DNA of 64,000 nt from Scalesia atractyloides (taxonomy: Eukaryota > Streptophyta > Magnoliopsida > Asterales > Asteraceae). Location: assembly GCA_947069175.1 (NCBI GenBank), contig CAMTDV010000003.1, positions 28,608,853 to 28,672,852 on the forward strand, given 5' to 3'. Below, one piece after another: positions 44,648-56,167 of the stretch (its first letter is position 1; every line of letters begins with the position of its first letter). The notes below the pieces were generated by a model that saw only the letters and a program-made list of their open reading frames with translations, did no database searches and was not told the DNA's origin. The translations under genes and the position numbers were made by a program.

Positions 44648-46660
44648 GTGACTCATAAAGAGAGAGAAAAATCACCAGAAAAATTTGTTGATGGTGAGCA
44701 AAAGGTTTCTAACTCACCAGAGATATGTGCTACCAGGCGACATAGTGTTGCTGTTGGTGTAGATAAGGCTGAAAAAGGAACTCACCAAGTTCCTCGGTTT
44801 CAAAGAAATCAACAAAGATTTCAGCTTGAATCAACATCAGGAAGATATGAAAGACCTAGAAGTAGTTCACCAAGAAAGAATAACTTTAATGGTAAATCAA
44901 GTAATTTCAGAAGTCAAGGTCAATATCAAACTCGATATCAAAATGTTGGTAGTCAAAATTTTTATAACAATGGCTTTAGAAATTATCACAATAGAATTCA
45001 TGAAATCAAAACCAAATTTTCAAGAGGTCATAGAGTCCAAACATGTTTAGGAAACCTCAGGACCAGAGACCTAGTGGAAATAAAAAAACCATTTCCATCA
45101 ACAGGTTTGAGATCCAAGACTCCAGTTAGGAGTGATGGATATTGGATGGATGTTCTGGTGGTTGATCAATCTGGAAGACCCAAGATCATGAAGGCTTGGG
45201 TCCCCAATCTAATTAATTTTTGTTTGGTTGTGCAGGAGCTGCTAAGGAGGATTATCAACTTGTGGTATGTTGATAGTGGCTGCTCCAGGCACATGACGGG
45301 GGATGCAAGGTTGTTGACTGAGTTTGAAAACATAGATGGAGGTTATGTGAAGTTTGGAGGTGCTAAAGGAGGGCACATTACAGGTCGAGGAAAAGTGACC
45401 AACAGGAAGATCACACTGGACAAAGTGAACTATGTCGAGCAGCTGAAGCACAATCTGATAAGCGTGTCTCAAGTCTGTGACAAGGGTCACTCGGTCCACT
45501 TCACTACGTTTGAATCTTTGGTGTTGAAACCGGGTTTGGTGATACCGGATGATTGGATAGTGATGAGAGCGCTAAGGAGAAACGACACTTCTGTCATGGA
45601 CATGGGTGCTAAGGACTCTTCCACTGTGGTGGCGTGTTTATTGTTAAAAGCATATAAAGCTGAGTCAATGCTGTGGCATAGACGCATATCCCACATCGCT
45701 ACCGAAAATGAATTAATTATTAAAAACGGTTTAGTGGAAGGGGTGCCAATGCAGAGGTTTCACGTGGAAGATAAATGTCTTCCATATCAAAAGGGAAAAC
45801 AACATAAGAAACCTCACAAGTCTAAAACTGTAAATTCCATAGATGCCCCTTATGAATTACTTCATATGGATCTATTCAGTCCAGTGAACGTAAGGAGCAT
45901 AGGTGGAAAATACTATTGTTCAGTTGTCACACATGATTACTCACGGTATTCATGGGATTTCTTTTTAGGTACAAAAGATGAGACAGCGGAGATGCTTATA
46001 GAACGCTTTACAAAACTGGAAAATGTCCATGCTGCACGGATATAGAAGATAAGGAGTGATAATGGAACGAAGTTCAAGAATCAGATTTTTTATCTCTATT
46101 GTCTTCGCAAGGGAATTGAACATCCATATTCTGCTCCTTATACACCTCAACAGAATGGAGTCGCTGAGTGGAAAGATAGGACGTTGATTGAAGCCACTAG
46201 GACTATGCTTTCAGATTCAAAGCTTCCATTTCTTTTCTAGGGAGAAGCTGTGAACACAACTTGTTATATCGTAAACAAAGTTTTGACGGTTAAACGGTTT
46301 AACAAAACATGTCACGAACTATTGTTTAACCGGAAACCAAACTTGAAAGGCTTTGAACCATTTAGAATACCCTGCACCATTGTGCGAAATAAAGATAAGC
46401 AAAAATTCGGTGAGGTATTTGACGAGGGTTACTTTCTAGGTTATATGTCTGGAACACCGAATAAAAGGGTTTTTAATCTAAAGCTAGTAAAGTTGAGGTT
46501 GTGTTTAACATGCAAATCACTAGTTATTCACCACAACAATCAACGAGTGGTCCTGCTATATTATATTATTATGATAGCGTTTCTAAATCATTTATATTCC
46601 TGATTTTTTCAATGCAGATGAGTCTCAAGTCATTCAAACTGTGATCAGTGAAGATGAAGA
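44648..46660 (+). pseudogene. pol: Copia Y Pol: protease and integrase
   Basis: A 465-codon open frame (44648-46045) carries the protease WYVDSGCSRHMTGD (about 45262) with FGGAKGGHITGRG, a GAG-pre-integrase region (LWHRRISH) and the start of integrase. First catalytic Asp: LLHMDLFSP (45861). Second Asp: IRSDNGTKF (46050), just after a TAG. The Glu is kept in PQQNGVAEWKDRT. A TAG replaces Trp near 46239. The tail 46250-46603 is a typical copia integrase end (CHELLFNRKPNLKGFEPF). A gypsy element interrupts the linker to reverse transcriptase at 46661. Confidence 0.88.
46656..46660. repeat. Target-site duplication, left copy (gypsy in copia Y)
   Basis: GAAGA before TGTAACACCC. The identical GAAGA is at 51825-51829 after TGTCACA. 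It proves a single insertion of 46661-51824 into copia Y. Confidence 0.93.
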
Positions 46661-46906
46661 TGTAACACCCCGACCGCGTAAAACAACGAACCGCGGCGAA
46701 AACGTCGGGGAGTCATGTCACAGAATTATTGTTTCATAACTCATGGAATTTAAAATTTTGTTTTATTAAGTTAAATGTTTACATTGTCTTAAGATAAACA
46801 GAACCAACACATACATAAATTGTCTTTCATGTTTTAAGTCACTAAGGCTCGCGTCCATTCCTACATGAAGCATGCATCATATTATCAAGCATTGACTCCT
46901 AAAACA
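46661..46906 (-). repeat. 3' LTR fragment of deleted gypsy element
   Basis: Aligns with 49757-50002. Homology stops at 46906, where integrase coding begins at once, so a deletion joins Pol to the LTR interior. Confidence 0.9.
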
Positions 46907-47880
46907 TTAGTGGTGCAAGTTTTCCTTTCTTTCCAAATCTAATCACACCTTTCCAAGGGAATACCTTGACAAGGACGTGATCACCAACTTGGAATTCCAA
47001 GGGATTGCGTCGTTTGTCCGCATAACTCTTTTGACGACTGCTAGCCGTCAGAAGGTTATCACGAATTTTCTTGACTTTGTCTGTTGTGTCATGAATGAGT
47101 TCAGGTCCAGTGAGCTGAGCTTCACCGACCTCATTCCAGTAGACAGGTGAACGACATTTTTGACCGTATAGAGCTTCGAAAGGCGCCATATTGATGCTGG
47201 CGTGATAACTATTGTTGTAGGAGAATTCGACCAATGGTATATGCGAATCCGAACTACCACCAAAGTCGATCACACATGCTTTAAGCATATTCTCTTGTGT
47301 TTGAATTGTCCTTTCAGATTGCCCATCCGTTTGAGGATGATTAGCAATGCTCAGATTGAGTTTGGTTCCCATGGCAGATTGCATGGCCTTCCAAAAGTGA
47401 GATGAGAATCGAGCATCTCGATCGGATATGATGTTCAAAGGAACACCATGACGAGATACAATCTCATCAACGTAGATCTTGGCGAGTTTGTTAGCAGATA
47501 GATCCTCACTAATTGCCAAAAAGTGTGCCGACTTTGTTAGATGATCGATGATTACCCAAATGTCATCATGACCTCTAGGTGTGCGTGGTAGTTTATTGAT
47601 GAGATCCATCGCAATGTTCCCCTACTTCCATACCGGTATTTCTGGTTGCTCTAGTAAACCAGATGGGTGCTGATATTCTACCTTAACTTTAAGACAAGTT
47701 AGGCATTTACACACATACAAGGCAATGTCCTTCTTCATACCCGGCCACCAATACTGGGTACAGAGATCCTTATACATTTTGTCTGCCCCAGGATGGATTG
47801 AATAATCGATAGTATCCAGCAAGACCAATAAATGAACGAACTTCGGTAGGAGTAGTTGGTGTACCCCAATCCCTAATCGA
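46907..47880 (-). pseudogene. pol: Deleted gypsy element: integrase
   Basis: From right to left: zinc region HPGADKMYKDLCTQYWWPGM and CLTCLKVKVEYQHP (47828-47622). The catalytic core follows at 47609-46899 with MDLINKLPR (first Asp), SDRDARFSSHFW (second Asp) and DGQSERTIQTQEN (Glu), all three present. The end VFPWKGVIRFGKKGKLAPL runs into the LTR fragment, so the chromodomain region is lost. One TAG replaces Trp near 47625. Upstream, reverse transcriptase is joined at about 47880 to the zinc region, with RNase H missing. Confidence 0.85.
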
Positions 47881-49140
47881 CTGATTTTGGCAGAATCTAC
47901 ATGTATACCTTATTCGTTAACAATGTGTCCCAAAAATTGAACTTCTTTTAGACAAAATTCACACTTGGAGATTTTTGCGTAAAGTTGTTCTTTCTTTAGG
48001 AGTTCCATCATTAGATGGAGATGTTGTTGGTGATCGGCTCGAGACTTAGAATAAATGAGGATGTCATCGATGAAAACAATGATGAACTTGTATATATAAG
48101 GTTTACAAACCCTATTCATTAAGTCCATGAAAATGACAGGAGCATTCGTCAAACCAAAAGGCATGACAGTGAACTCGTAATGGGCGTATCGAGTGCGAAA
48201 AGCAGTCTTGGGAATATCTTCTTCGAGTACACGAAGTTGATGATACCCAGAACGCAGATCAATCTTTGAAAAGCAGGTCGCACCTTGTAGCTAATCGAAG
48301 AGCTCATCAATGCGAGGTAGAAGAAATCGATTTTTGATTGCGAGTTTGTTGAGATCACGATAATCGATACATATACGGAAGGATCCATCCTTCTTTTTCA
48401 CGAATAAGACAGGAGTGCGCCAAGGTGAAAAGCTCGGACGAATGAATCCCTTGCTAGAAAGTTTTTGGAGTTGCTTTGACAACTCTTGCATTTCAGACGG
48501 TGCAAGAAGGTAAGGAGATTTTGCAATTGGGTTGGCACCAGGTACAAGGTCAATACGAAACTCAACTTGACGAATTAAGGGTAAACCAGGTAGCTCTTCA
48601 GGACACACCTCAGGATATTCTTGAACAGGGATGTCCTGAACAGTTTTTCCCTTGCCTTTTTCCTCTACGATATGTGCCAAGAAGGCTACATAATTCTTTC
48701 ATAGGTATTTTTGGGCCTGGGTACATGTCATGAGTTTTAGGCTACTAGAGGGTTTCTCTCCGTGAACTTCTAAGGTTTCGCTAGATGAAAGAGGTATATG
48801 GATAACCTTGTCAAAATAGATCACCTCAACATGGTGTTTAGTTAACCAATCCATTCCTACGATGAAGTCAAAACACCCGAGTTGCATTGGTGTGAGGTCA
48901 ATGGAAATAGGTCGTTATCCAGGTTCAATTGGAAACTATGAATGACATAGTCGAGCACAAGGGGTTCACCCCTAGCTATTCCACCGTTAAGGGTTTTCCT
49001 AGTTTAGTTCTAGGCATCGAAAGCAAAGGTTCAAAGGCTAGTGATACAAAGCTTCTATCGGCACCCGAGTCGAAAAGAATAGAAGCAGGATGATTGTTAA
49101 CAAGGAACGTACCATTAATGACTTTGTTATCAGAATTTAT
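47881..49140 (-). pseudogene. pol: Deleted gypsy element: protease and reverse transcriptase
   Basis: Protease around 49070-48890 (FDSGADRSFVSLAFEPL), then FDFIVGMDWLTKHHVEV at 48880. Reverse transcriptase: FVKKKDGSFRICIDYRDLNK in 48680-48291, MPFGLTNAPVIFMDLM and catalytic IVFIDDILIYS in 48164-47910, ending GHIVNE. Frame changes near 48291 and 48880. Nothing of Gag precedes it. Confidence 0.85.
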
Positions 49141-49756
49141 TTTTTTATAATGCAATAATATGTTCTTCTAGAAGAAAACATGAGGGAAAATATGTGAGAG
49201 TGACATTAGATAATCAAGAGAGATGTTAAAAATATCAATGAAACATAAGGATGGTGGTCATTTGTTCGTTACTTAAAAACAAACAAACGACACACGGTGA
49301 CTAATCAAAGTAAATGGGTCTTTATAATGTATCGCGAAGATACGCTTTAGCCTATAAGTGGACACTCACCCCAAGAGTTCCCAGGTAAGAGTGATTGGTC
49401 TTATAATGCGGATTTGTACGAACACTCTAGCCTTAGATAGAAAACTCAGAGTACAGGCATCCACCCTTCCAGATTGCACGTGTTCACATTAATAAAACCC
49501 AAACTTTGACGGGATTTTGAAAACTTAGAAGGCTTTAAGCCAAAACAAATCATCTAAGGATACATGATTGATTTTCAAAACGAATTTGTAATTTGTGTAT
49601 TTGTTTTGGTAATCACCTAAAGATAGGTGATGGTATTGTTTTAATAATCTAAATGCAAGATAACTCGCATTAGGGTCCTAGGAAGGTTATAGTCTAGGTT
49701 AAAGCATTACTAATAACCTAATTCCCTATAACCATAAGCTCTGATACCAATCTTTC
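49141..49756 (-). other. Leader remnant and primer site of deleted gypsy element
   Basis: No coding signal. Primer site TGGTATCAGAGC on the minus strand at 49738-49749, seven bases inside the LTR edge. The rest is AT-rich and replaces what should be a 1-1.5 kb Gag. Confidence 0.75.
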
Positions 49757-51824
49757 TGTAACACCCTGACCGCGTAAAACAATGAACTGCGGCGGAAACG
49801 TCGGGGAGTCATGTCACAGAGCTATTGTTTCACAACTCATGGAATTTAAAATTTTGTATTATTAAGTTAAATGTTTACATTGTCTTAGGATAAACAGAAT
49901 CAACACATAAATAAATTGTCTTTCATGTTTCAAGTCACTAAGGCCCGCGTCCATTCCTACGTGAAGCATGCATCATATTATCAAGCATTGACTCCTGAAA
50001 CATATGTGAAAAGAGAGTCAACATAAAATGCCAGCGAGTACATAGGTTTTGTGAGGGTGTCAAATTCTTGGCTTTGTATACATATTGCAACACCTTGTCT
50101 GACTACAAGAGTCGTTAAGTGAAAACCTCGTATCAAAAGTGTTTGATATTGCAATACAATTAACCAACTAAAACAAGTGGGTCAGAGTTGTGAAAACTTT
50201 ATAGCCATGAATCTTGACCAAAACGTTTCTTTTTTAAAAACCTTGTAATAGATTGATCGAAAGAAAACTTCGTATGGTTTATATCTTTAAGTGAAAATCA
50301 TTACGTGACATTGTTCAAAACTATTTGTCCGTGTTATAAACCATATGTCTGTGTTATAAACCATTCGTCCGTTTTATAAATCAATCGTCTGTGTCATAAA
50401 CCAATTGTCCATGTTATAAACAAATCGTCCATGTTTTTAATTGTGAAAACTTTTGATCGTTCTTTAATGAACACATTCAAACCTGTGTTGACTATACCAC
50501 CAAAGGGTATCTTTAATAGACCACCAAAGGGTCTCTTTATATGCCAAAAATTTGGTTACATGTGTTTAAAATAGATTGATGCATAAAAGGGCATTTTGGT
50601 CATCATTTTTTTAAGAACATAGAAGTAACTTATCATAACACTAACCAAACGACATGACCGTAAGGTATAACCTAGTAGGTTATTCCCTATACAACTATGG
50701 TCACAAATATGTGTTTGGTCGGATCCTAAGATCGACCAAACGAGTTGGATTCGAAAGTCAAAGCGGTGGTCAAGACCGCTCGACTTACGACCCTAAATAA
50801 GCACTAAACTAGAAGTGACAAGTTAGACATGTCAAAATATGTCTAAATAAATTTATAAAACAGATTTGGTATCGAAAATTGGTCTTTGAATACCCAAAAA
50901 TAGTTTCGTCGTAAAATGCACATCATGCACATTTTTTTGACCGAAACCTTGACTCGTCACTTCGACTAGTAAACGTGGTAATCAGAAGGTGAAATCGTTA
51001 GGGATTATAACCTTTGTGATTACGATCACATTGCAAAGTTCATTTGAACTTTGACTTGACCAAATATGGTCAGAACCAAAAGTCAATCCGGAAGCCAAAC
51101 TGTTTGACTTTTAGCTCAAAATAGCTAAAATAATGAAAGAACTAGGAAGAGTACTTACTCGTCTTGAAGAACACTTTTGGAACTCAAGATAGGAGGCTTA
51201 CAAAGGCTGTAAACAAGCTACAAGAAGGATAGAAAGAAGAACTTCACACTTTGCTTTGAAGTGTTTTGAAATGGTGTGAAAAAATTGAAGAATCATGGGG
51301 TATTTATAGTATTTTAGGATTAAGGAGGTGATGAAAAGTTTCCTCAAGTGTGGATTAGTGCCCTAACATGTGTCAACACCATATTAAGTGTGGCAAAGTG
51401 AGTGCTAGGTGTCAAAAATTGGAGATAGGTGGCAAACTTGGTGAAGAAGCAAAAATATTTATTATTTTTTTGACATTTTTGGCCCTTGGACTTGTATTTT
51501 CACTTGCTTGCCATTTTTAACCCTTTTAACCTACTATTTAGGTTATATAAAGGTGTTAAGACATGTGTAACTTGGATTATGCCTGAAAATGTCATGGATA
51601 TCGGTTTGTTCGGTTGTACGGTTACGCGCTATGCAAAAATGCGTAAAACGCTTTAACAAACACGAAAATGATCTAAATTGTGCAACGATTGACATTTTTT
51701 CATTCTCATCAATAAAATATAAGATTTTATTGAATACAAAAAAATTTGGAAATAAAACACAAAGTTTCATTGAATACGAAATTGTTTGTAATTGTGCAAT
51801 GATTGGAAGGGCACAAATGTCACA
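49757..51824 (-). repeat. 5' LTR of deleted gypsy element
   Basis: 2068 bases, TGTAACACCC...AATGTCACA as written. It contains a short tandem series of TGTCCGTGTTATAAACCAT-like units (50325-50430, five units of about 22 bases) and two AGACCACCAAAGGGT-like units near 50500. No gene. Confidence 0.9.
50325..50430. repeat. Five tandem 20-24 base repeats in LTR
   Basis: Units such as TTTGTCCGTGTTATAAACCA and TCGTCTGTGTCATAAACCA are repeated about five times with small changes. Confidence 0.8.
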
Positions 51825-51829
51825 GAAGA

Positions 51830-53147
51830 GGGTGACTTCATGCCTAGATCGAGTATATCAATGACGGATGCTCCAGAAACTTCCTCCAGTGCAGCTCCAT
51901 AGGATTCAAGTGATAGTGAGTCTGAACTTATTAAAGGAGGGGGGGATTTTACTAATCCGTTTGCTAATAAGAACATTTAGGGGGATATTGGATCTAATAA
52001 GGGAGATAATCTAGTTGTTGACACCATTACTAGTACACGCGTAAATAGAGATCATCCAGTTGAGCACATCATAGGTGATGCTGTTGTAGGTGGTTAGACA
52101 AGAAGAGATGTCATAGAAGGTTCCTGTTTATTTACATCGATTCAAAACAGTGGGATGATATAGGAGTGTTTGTATAGCTGCTTTATTGCCCAAGAGGAGT
52201 CGAAGAATGTTCACATGGCTCTAAAAGATAATTGCTGGGTTGAAGCTATGCAAGAGGAACTAGCACAGTTTCAGAAGTTGAAGGTTTAGGAGCTAGTTGA
52301 CTTGCCTGAAGGAGAGAAGGAAATAGGCATCAAGTGAGTGTTTAAGTGCAAGAAAGATGACCGAGGGATCGTGACAAGGAATAAGGCTCGACTAGTGGTG
52401 AAAGGGTTCAATCAGCAAGAGGGGATTGATTACAATGAAGTGTTTGCACCAGTAGCTAGGTTGGAAGTAATTCGTTTGTTCCTAGCTTTTGCTCCATTTA
52501 AGGGCTTCAATGTTTACCAACTTGTCGTGAAGAGTGTGTTTCTTTACAGGAAAGTCCAAGAAGTGGTGTATATCTCACAACCAGATGGGTTTACTGATCC
52601 AGATTATCCAGATCCAGTCTATCGACTTGATAAGGCATTGTTTGGATTGCATCAGGCTCCTAGGGCGTGGTATGAGACATTGTCAGCACATTTGTTAAAG
52701 AATGGTTTTGAAAGAGGTTAGATTGCAGTACACTTTTCATTAAAAGAAAGAAGGAAGACTTTCTGCTGGTACAGGTATATGTAGATGATATTATTTTTGG
52801 GTCATCTGATGAGAACATGTGTCATGAATTTGAGGAGGTAGTGAAGAGCATGTTTGAAATGAGTGCGATGGGTGAACTGTCTTACTTTTGGGGTTTGCAA
52901 GTTGAACAGAAGAAGAATGGGATGTTTATACATCAGACCAAGTATGTTTATGACATTTTGTCTCGTTTGAAAATGGAGGATTGCTCTACTTTCAACACCC
53001 CTATTTGCGAGAATCACAATCTTGGTCCAGATCATGAGAGTGTGGAGGATGTTGATCCAACTCAATACAGGGTAATGATCGGTTCTCTAATGTACTTGAC
53101 TGCTTCAAGACAAGACATTATGTTTGCAGTGTTTCTTTTTACCAGAC
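51830..53147 (+). pseudogene. pol: Copia Y Pol: reverse transcriptase (first copy)
   Basis: Resumes copia Y after the gypsy insertion. 51830-52337 is the Ser/Asp-rich linker and RT start (VHMALKDNCWVEAMQEELA) with several stops. The open frame 52338-52721 has KARLVVKGFNQQEGIDYNE, VFAPVARLEVIRLFLAFA and ALFGLHQAPRAWYE. After a TAG the catalytic QVYVDDIIFGSSDEN follows at about 52773, then SYFWGLQVEQKKNGMFIHQ and SLMYLTASRQDIMFAV, where homology to this copy ends. It is then joined to a second RT segment that begins again at the catalytic box. Confidence 0.88.
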
Positions 53148-54141
53148 TTATAAGGATGATATCATCTTTGGGTCGGCAAATGATAAGTTGTGCAAAGACT
53201 TTGAAGAAGTCATGAAGAAGAAATTTGAAATGAGTGCTATGGGGGAGATGAAGTTCTTTTTAAGACTTCAGGTTGAGAAATTGCCTGATGGTATCTTCAT
53301 TCATTAGACGAAGTATGTTCATGATGTGTTAGAGAAATTTGACATAACAGGAACTAAGCCAGCATCAACTCCATTAGCCCCAAACCATGACATTTGTCCA
53401 GACGCTCATGGAGTCAAAGTCGATGAAACATTATAGCTCTCCATGATCCGATCCTTGATGTATTTCACAGCTTCGAGACCTGATATCAGGTATCCAAGAT
53501 GCCTATGCTCTCGTTATCAGTCCAATCCAAGAGATTCGCACTTGTTAGTCGTCAAACGAATCATGCGTTACTTGAAAGGATGTCCAAGCACCGGCTTGTG
53601 GTATCCTCGACATGACGCCTTCAATCTCGTGGATTACTCAGATTCTGATTTCAGGTGCTGCAAGCTTAATGCCAAATCTACTGCAGCTGGTTGCCAGTTC
53701 TTCGGAACACGTTTGGTAACGTGGCAATGCAAGAAACAGACCACATTCGCTCTCTCTACACGTGAGGCTGAATACGTTTCAGCATCCAGCTGTTGTTCCT
53801 AAAAACTCTAGATACAATAGCAGATGAGAGATAATGGACTGCAATTTCTTGATACGCTAATCTACGTAGATAACAAGGCGGCTATTGATATCAGCACAAA
53901 CCCTGTTCAACACTCACGCACTAAACATATTGAAATTCGACACCACTTTATCCGTGATTATTATGAGAAAAAGTTGGTTAGAATTGAAAAAATCCTCACT
54001 GATGACCAAAAAGCATATTTTTACACCAAAGCATTTGATCAATCAAGATTTAAAAATCTTTTAAAATTAAATGGTTTAAGACATCTGACATCAGGGGATA
54101 CACATGAGGTTGAATTTGAGGATGACGAGGACTTAAGGTGA
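53148..54141 (+). pseudogene. pol: Second copia RT end plus RNase H
   Basis: Starts at the catalytic box (YKDDIIFGSAN, the usual YVDD with Val to Lys) and repeats the part just passed: EMSAMGEMKFFLRLQVEK, then MYFTASRPDIR. RNase H follows: VDYSDSDFRCCKLNAKST, FALSTREAEYVSASSCCS, VDNKAAIDISTNPVQHSRTK and HIEIRHHFIRD (53824-54141). It differs in sequence from the first copy, so it comes from another copia family. Stops at about 53306, 53434 and 53801. Confidence 0.85.
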
Positions 54142-55194
54142 TTCTCATCGGACTAACATGTTTTTCTGTAAATATTTTTTTCTTCAAACTAAATAACCAA
54201 ACAAATGTTTTTTTATTTTAGGGGGAGAAAACTTGTGAAAAATACAAAACATTAAAAAGGATAAAAAGAGTTTTTATGAAAAAAGGGGTAATCATATTAC
54301 ATCAGTGGACTATCGCAGTATGCTAAAAATATGAAATGTTTAAATGGGTAATTAAATAGATCTTACTGATAATGTGCCAATAGGCTTCACTCGTTCAGTA
54401 AATTGTTCTTCAAGATATAAACCTAAAAGAAAAACCGAGTAATTTGTGGGTCGACATCTCTCGGATATATGGACTTAGTACTCCGAAATTTCTTTTGAGA
54501 GAATGCCAGATTCTGTGATACTAGGTCTTTATATTTAGTTGATATCTGGGGTATTATATGAGTTCTTCTGATTTTGTGTCGGCAATGACCTAGAACTTGT
54601 ATAATACTTTACGCATTATTCATCTCCAAAAGCTGCACAAAAAATGAGTATGTCATAAAAATTTACAACATCTACCGTTCAAAAGATTCCTAAATGGAAC
54701 ACCACCTAAAGTCGAGCCTTCATCTCTTTCTCCATATAGAAATACTAACCGAGCTCTCAAGGTCTCGTAATTCAGCAAATTTACAGATATCAGTTAGATA
54801 TATTCACATGTGAAATGAAATTATGAGAATCTTGATGCGTGAGTTATTCTGAGATGGGAAACACAATTATTTCATGTTCCTTAATCTTACCTAACAGATC
54901 TTGAAACAATTGAGAAACGTGTAGACTTTAAGTGGATAAGTATATTAACAAATATCTAGGTAAAATTGTTTAAGACCTTAAAGTTACTACCAAGATCAAT
55001 GGTATTTGTGATTTGTCTAAATATCTGATGTAATCCTCTAACACAAAACTCACAAAAATAAAATATATTTTTATTTACTTTCTCTTTCTTTTTAGAAAAA
55101 CCCAAAAAGATTTTTCAGTTTATATTTAGCAATCTATCTTAGATTTTAGTCTACCAATAAGGAAAACACCGTTAGTCCAAGTCAAAGCGACAAT
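54142..55194 (+). other. 3' non-coding DNA after copia RNase H
   Basis: AT-rich, no ORF or motif recognised apart from an AGGGGGAGAAAAC purine tract near 54221. It may be the 3' untranslated region of the second copia fragment. Confidence 0.5.
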
Positions 55195-55755
55195 TGTTGG
55201 AGGAAAGCTGAAGATCATAGGCTGGGAGCTAATCAGAAAAGAAAATATCCTAAAACGTCAAAAAGTTCATTAACATGGAACTTTAAATTTTTAAAATAAA
55301 TCTATTTTGGTCAATCAATGGTCAACCATGGTCCTTAACTTGGACTTGTTAGGCAAATCAGTTTACCAGGGTTATTAACTTGGACTTGGTTAACTGAGTG
55401 GGTTATAAAAACAGATAAAATTTCACAAAAATTTAATCAAAAAATCAAAGTACAAGGAACTGACTTGTACGAGTGACATACTGACTCGTACGAGTGATAA
55501 AAGACTCATTTCGTGAGAGGCATCACTCATACCAACGATCTTGATAGAGTATAAAAGGGATTCTCATCCGCACGAGTCACACTTTTGACTCTGTGCGACT
55601 AAAAGTATACTCTCTTCAATTCAGTTCTTTCTACTCACTTTCTTGATCATCTTTATGTATCTATACTTCAAGGAGGTTGATTGGCATAACTCTATCAATG
55701 GGAAAGGTACTAATACTTGTTTTGAGCCGTTACAATCCCAAAATTGGACCAAAAA
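55195..55755 (+). repeat. Probable copia LTR fragment cut by Tekay-2
   Basis: Starts TGTTGGAGGAAAGC, a common copia LTR start. It has a TATA box GTATAAAAGGG at 55549 and tandem-like words GACTTGTACGAGTGA / GACTCGTACGAGTGA (about 55461-55498). It ends where the Tekay-2 LTR begins. No partner LTR was found. Confidence 0.5.
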
Positions 55756-56159
55756 TGTGACATCCCGGTTTTTCAGATATCTTAAACGCACTACTTCACG
55801 GTTATTCGTTCCCACGTTAATTTGGTTCGGAGACTTAAATTGCACGCTCGAAATAATTACGATAATTTTGTGTACTTGTCGAATGAATTACATGCTAGTC
55901 TTAAACGTTTATAAGTTAGTGCGTTATTATGTGATGTTCCGATTTCGTGTTTTATTTTAGTTATAAAACATAGATGTAGTAAATAGATAAATGAATCGGA
56001 TCGAGCCGCGACACGAGCCAACTTCACTTCCTTGCGACTCAAGGAGTTAACCAAACTTGAGGACCAAGTGTTAAACCCAAACCGCCCCACCCAAACCCTT
56101 TCGGCTGTGAGCACACACCCAACCGCAACCCTTCCCTTTTTCCTTTCACCTTTTTGCGC

Positions 56160-56167
56160 TATATATA
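56160..56167 (+). promoter_or_regulatory. TATA box of Tekay-2 LTR
   Basis: GCGCTATATATACACATACA at 56157, conserved with both Tekay-1 LTRs, about 400 bases after the LTR start. Confidence 0.6.

Larger units (their letters stand above)
46661..51824 (-). mobile_element. Deleted gypsy (chromovirus-like) element inside copia Y
   Basis: Minus-strand element with a 5-bp target duplication, an initiator-Met primer site and a full 5' LTR (49757-51824). The 3' LTR keeps only its last 246 bases. Inside, Gag, most of RNase H, and the C-terminal end of integrase are gone. The two LTR pieces differ at about 14 of 246 positions by my count, so it is older than Tekay-1. Protein words place it near the Tekay clade but it is a different family from Tekay-1 and -2. 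Confidence 0.9.
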
